In this document: piece after piece, positions 5,239-6,376 of the stretch
Layout of the letters: every line of letters begins with the position of its first letter
How positions within the stretch are numbered: the stretch's first letter is position 1
Assembly (NCBI GenBank): GCA_041572275.1
Contig: JBFFSQ010000174.1
Span: forward strand, 1-6,376
Origin: JBFFSQ01 sp041572275
GTDB lineage: Bacteria > Pseudomonadota > Gammaproteobacteria > SZUA-229
Direction of reading: 5' to 3'
DNA: 6,376 bases
Position numbers and translations under genes: made by a program
The notes under the pieces: generated by a model
Database searches by the model: none
The model's input: the letters and a program-made list of their open reading frames with translations, nothing else
What the model was told of the DNA's origin: nothing

Positions 5239-6376
5239 ATGAAAATTATAAATGTTCAAAAACTTTTAATTCTTCTGTATATGATCATCCTGTTGCCCGC
5301 CTGTGGTGGCAATAACGATGAAAGTACCCCATCTAACAGCCTTCCTGTAGCAAGTAGTGTCAGTATCACCGATGATAATGGTGGTCTTGCAGTGGTTGGA
5401 GATAATCTAACCGGCAGCTATGTATATAGTGATATTGATAACGATGCAGAAGGAGTCTCCACGTTCCGCTGGTTACGCAACGGTGTGGCCATCACTGGTG
5501 CAATCGCCCCAACCTATACCCTGGTAGCTGCCGATAGTGGTGCTACCATCATATTCGAAGTCACCCCAGTGGCTACTACTGGCGGTACAACTGGCAATGC
5601 TGTCATGTCCAGTGGCATTAATGTTGAAAACAGTGCGCCCACAGTTAGTGGCGTCAATATCAGTGATGATAATGGTGGCAATGTTCTAGTTGGTGATAGT
5701 TTAACCGGCAATTACATTTATGCCGATGTGGATGGTGATGTTGAAGGTGCAAGCACCTTCCGTTGGTTACGCAACGGTGTAGCAATTAGTGGAGCTACAT
5801 CATCAACTTATACAGTGGTCATTGCTGATATAGGTCCATCTATTACCTTTGAAGTTACTCCAGTGGCGGTCAGTGGGATCACTGATGGTATTGCAGTGGT
5901 TTCCAGTGGCATCACGGTTAACAACAGTGCACCCATTGCCAGTGCGGTGAGTATCACCGATGATAACGGCGGTACTGCGGTGGTCGGTGATAGCCTGACT
6001 GGTACCTATACTTATAGCGATATGGATGGCGATGTTGAAGGCGCCAGTACCTTCCGTTGGTTGCGGGATGGTGTTGCCATTAGTGGTGCTACTGCATCAA
6101 CCTATAGCTTAATTGCGGCAGATAGTGGGGCCGCAATTACGTTTGAAGTCACACCGGTTGCCCAAACTGGTACCACTACCGGTAATGCAGTGACCTCCAG
6201 CGGTATCACAGTTACTAACAGTGCACCCATTGCCAGTGCGGTGAGTATCACCGATGATAACGGCGGTACTGCGGTGGTCGGTGATAGCCTGACCGGTACC
6301 TATACCTATAGCGATGTGGATGGTGATGTTGAAGGTGCAAGCACCTTCCGTTGGTTACGCAACGGTGTAGCAATTA
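5239..6376 (+). CDS. Predicted lipoprotein with tandem 98-residue Ig-like repeats, 3' end outside the window
   Basis: The frame is open from ATG 5239 to the window end with no stop, giving at least 379 residues. Residues 1-21 are a lipoprotein signal peptide (basic start, hydrophobic LLILLYMIILLPA) with lipobox LPAC and lipidated Cys22, then a GGNNDESTPSNS linker. From Pro36 the protein is a tandem array with an exact 98-residue period: units start at residues 36, 134, 232 and 330, the last cut by the window. Each unit has SITDDNGG, GDSLTG, a DxDGDxEG acidic loop, STFRWLRNG, ISGA..STY, AADSG, FEVTPVA and SSGI..NSAP. The pattern of a buried Trp, then a Tyr strand and an FEVTP strand, suggests an Ig-like beta-sandwich, and the acidic loops may bind calcium. 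No catalytic motif is visible. Surface adhesion or matrix function is inferred. The promoter block, ribosome-binding site and signal length match the LRR lipoprotein gene upstream. The exact family and the C-terminal domain are unknown. Confidence 0.92.
   Translation, partial: MKIINVQKLLILLYMIILLPACGGNNDESTPSNSLPVASSVSITDDNGGLAVVGDNLTGSYVYSDIDNDAEGVSTFRWLRNGVAITGAIAPTYTLVAADSGATIIFEVTPVATTGGTTGNAVMSSGINVENSAPTVSGVNISDDNGGNVLVGDSLTGNYIYADVDGDVEGASTFRWLRNGVAISGATSSTYTVVIADIGPSITFEVTPVAVSGITDGIAVVSSGITVNNSAPIASAVSITDDNGGTAVVGDSLTGTYTYSDMDGDVEGASTFRWLRDGVAISGATASTYSLIAADSGAAITFEVTPVAQTGTTTGNAVTSSGITVTNSAPIASAVSITDDNGGTAVVGDSLTGTYTYSDVDGDVEGASTFRWLRNGVAI
5344..6376 (+). repeat. Tandem 294-bp coding repeats, at least 3.5 copies
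   Basis: Units begin at 5344, 5638, 5932 and 6226; the last is cut at 6376. The period is exactly 294 bp with no indels between units. The first unit is the most diverged. Units 3 and 4 share a 77-nt identical stretch (5923-5999 and 6217-6293). Units 2 and 4 share a 65-nt identical stretch (5724-5788 and 6312-6376), a segment where unit 3 differs from unit 4 at about 11 positions. Unit 4 is thus a mosaic, close to unit 3 in its first part and to unit 2 afterwards. At protein level, units 3 and 4 differ at 2 of their first 50 residues. Confidence 0.95.

Noticed and set aside
5029..5259. Reverse-strand 76-codon reading frame
   Set aside because: It covers the promoter block and leader and overlaps the start of the repeat lipoprotein gene; its sequence is low-complexity and resembles no family.
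5344..6376. CRISPR-like or non-coding tandem repeat array
   Set aside because: The 294-bp units are a multiple of three, remain open in one frame and vary mostly at synonymous positions, so they are coding domain repeats.

Overview
The window looks like chromosomal DNA of a gammaproteobacterium outside the enteric group. The glycine decarboxylase P-protein is split into two genes (gcvPA and gcvPB). GcvPB and the DgkA-type diacylglycerol kinase both resemble their gammaproteobacterial relatives, and two lipoproteins carry Gram-negative-style lipoboxes. All genes are on the + strand. The species cannot be named from the sequence alone.

Left part (1-2594), conserved housekeeping block. It holds the 3' part of gcvPA (truncated by the window edge), complete gcvPB 5 nt downstream, and complete dgkA 44 nt further on. 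GcvPA and GcvPB together form the PLP-dependent P-protein of the glycine cleavage system. DgkA is a small inner-membrane kinase that recycles diacylglycerol and is probably only a positional neighbour.

Right part (2595-6376), accessory surface-protein locus. Two AT-rich intergenic regions (289 and 468 nt) each precede a gene for a predicted secreted lipoprotein. The first (2884-4770, complete, 628 aa) has a lipobox Cys22, two cadherin-like/Big-type beta-sandwich domains, a fibronectin type III domain and ten internalin-like 22-residue leucine-rich repeats. The second (5239 to beyond the window end) has no stop codon in the window. It has a lipobox, also at Cys22, followed by a tandem array of 98-residue Ig-like repeats with an exact 294-bp period.

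The two lipoprotein genes are unrelated in their mature bodies but share their 5' ends: a 52-bp ungapped block with a candidate promoter (about 75% identical), an identical 15-nt block carrying the ribosome-binding site, and a signal peptide of the same length. The second gene's leader is about 90 nt longer and carries two small hairpins. The shared 5' module suggests a co-regulated family of modular surface proteins made by duplication and body exchange. The repeats of the second protein are mosaics, which suggests ongoing recombination between copies. No RNA genes, insertion sequences, CRISPR arrays or convincing rho-independent terminators were seen.
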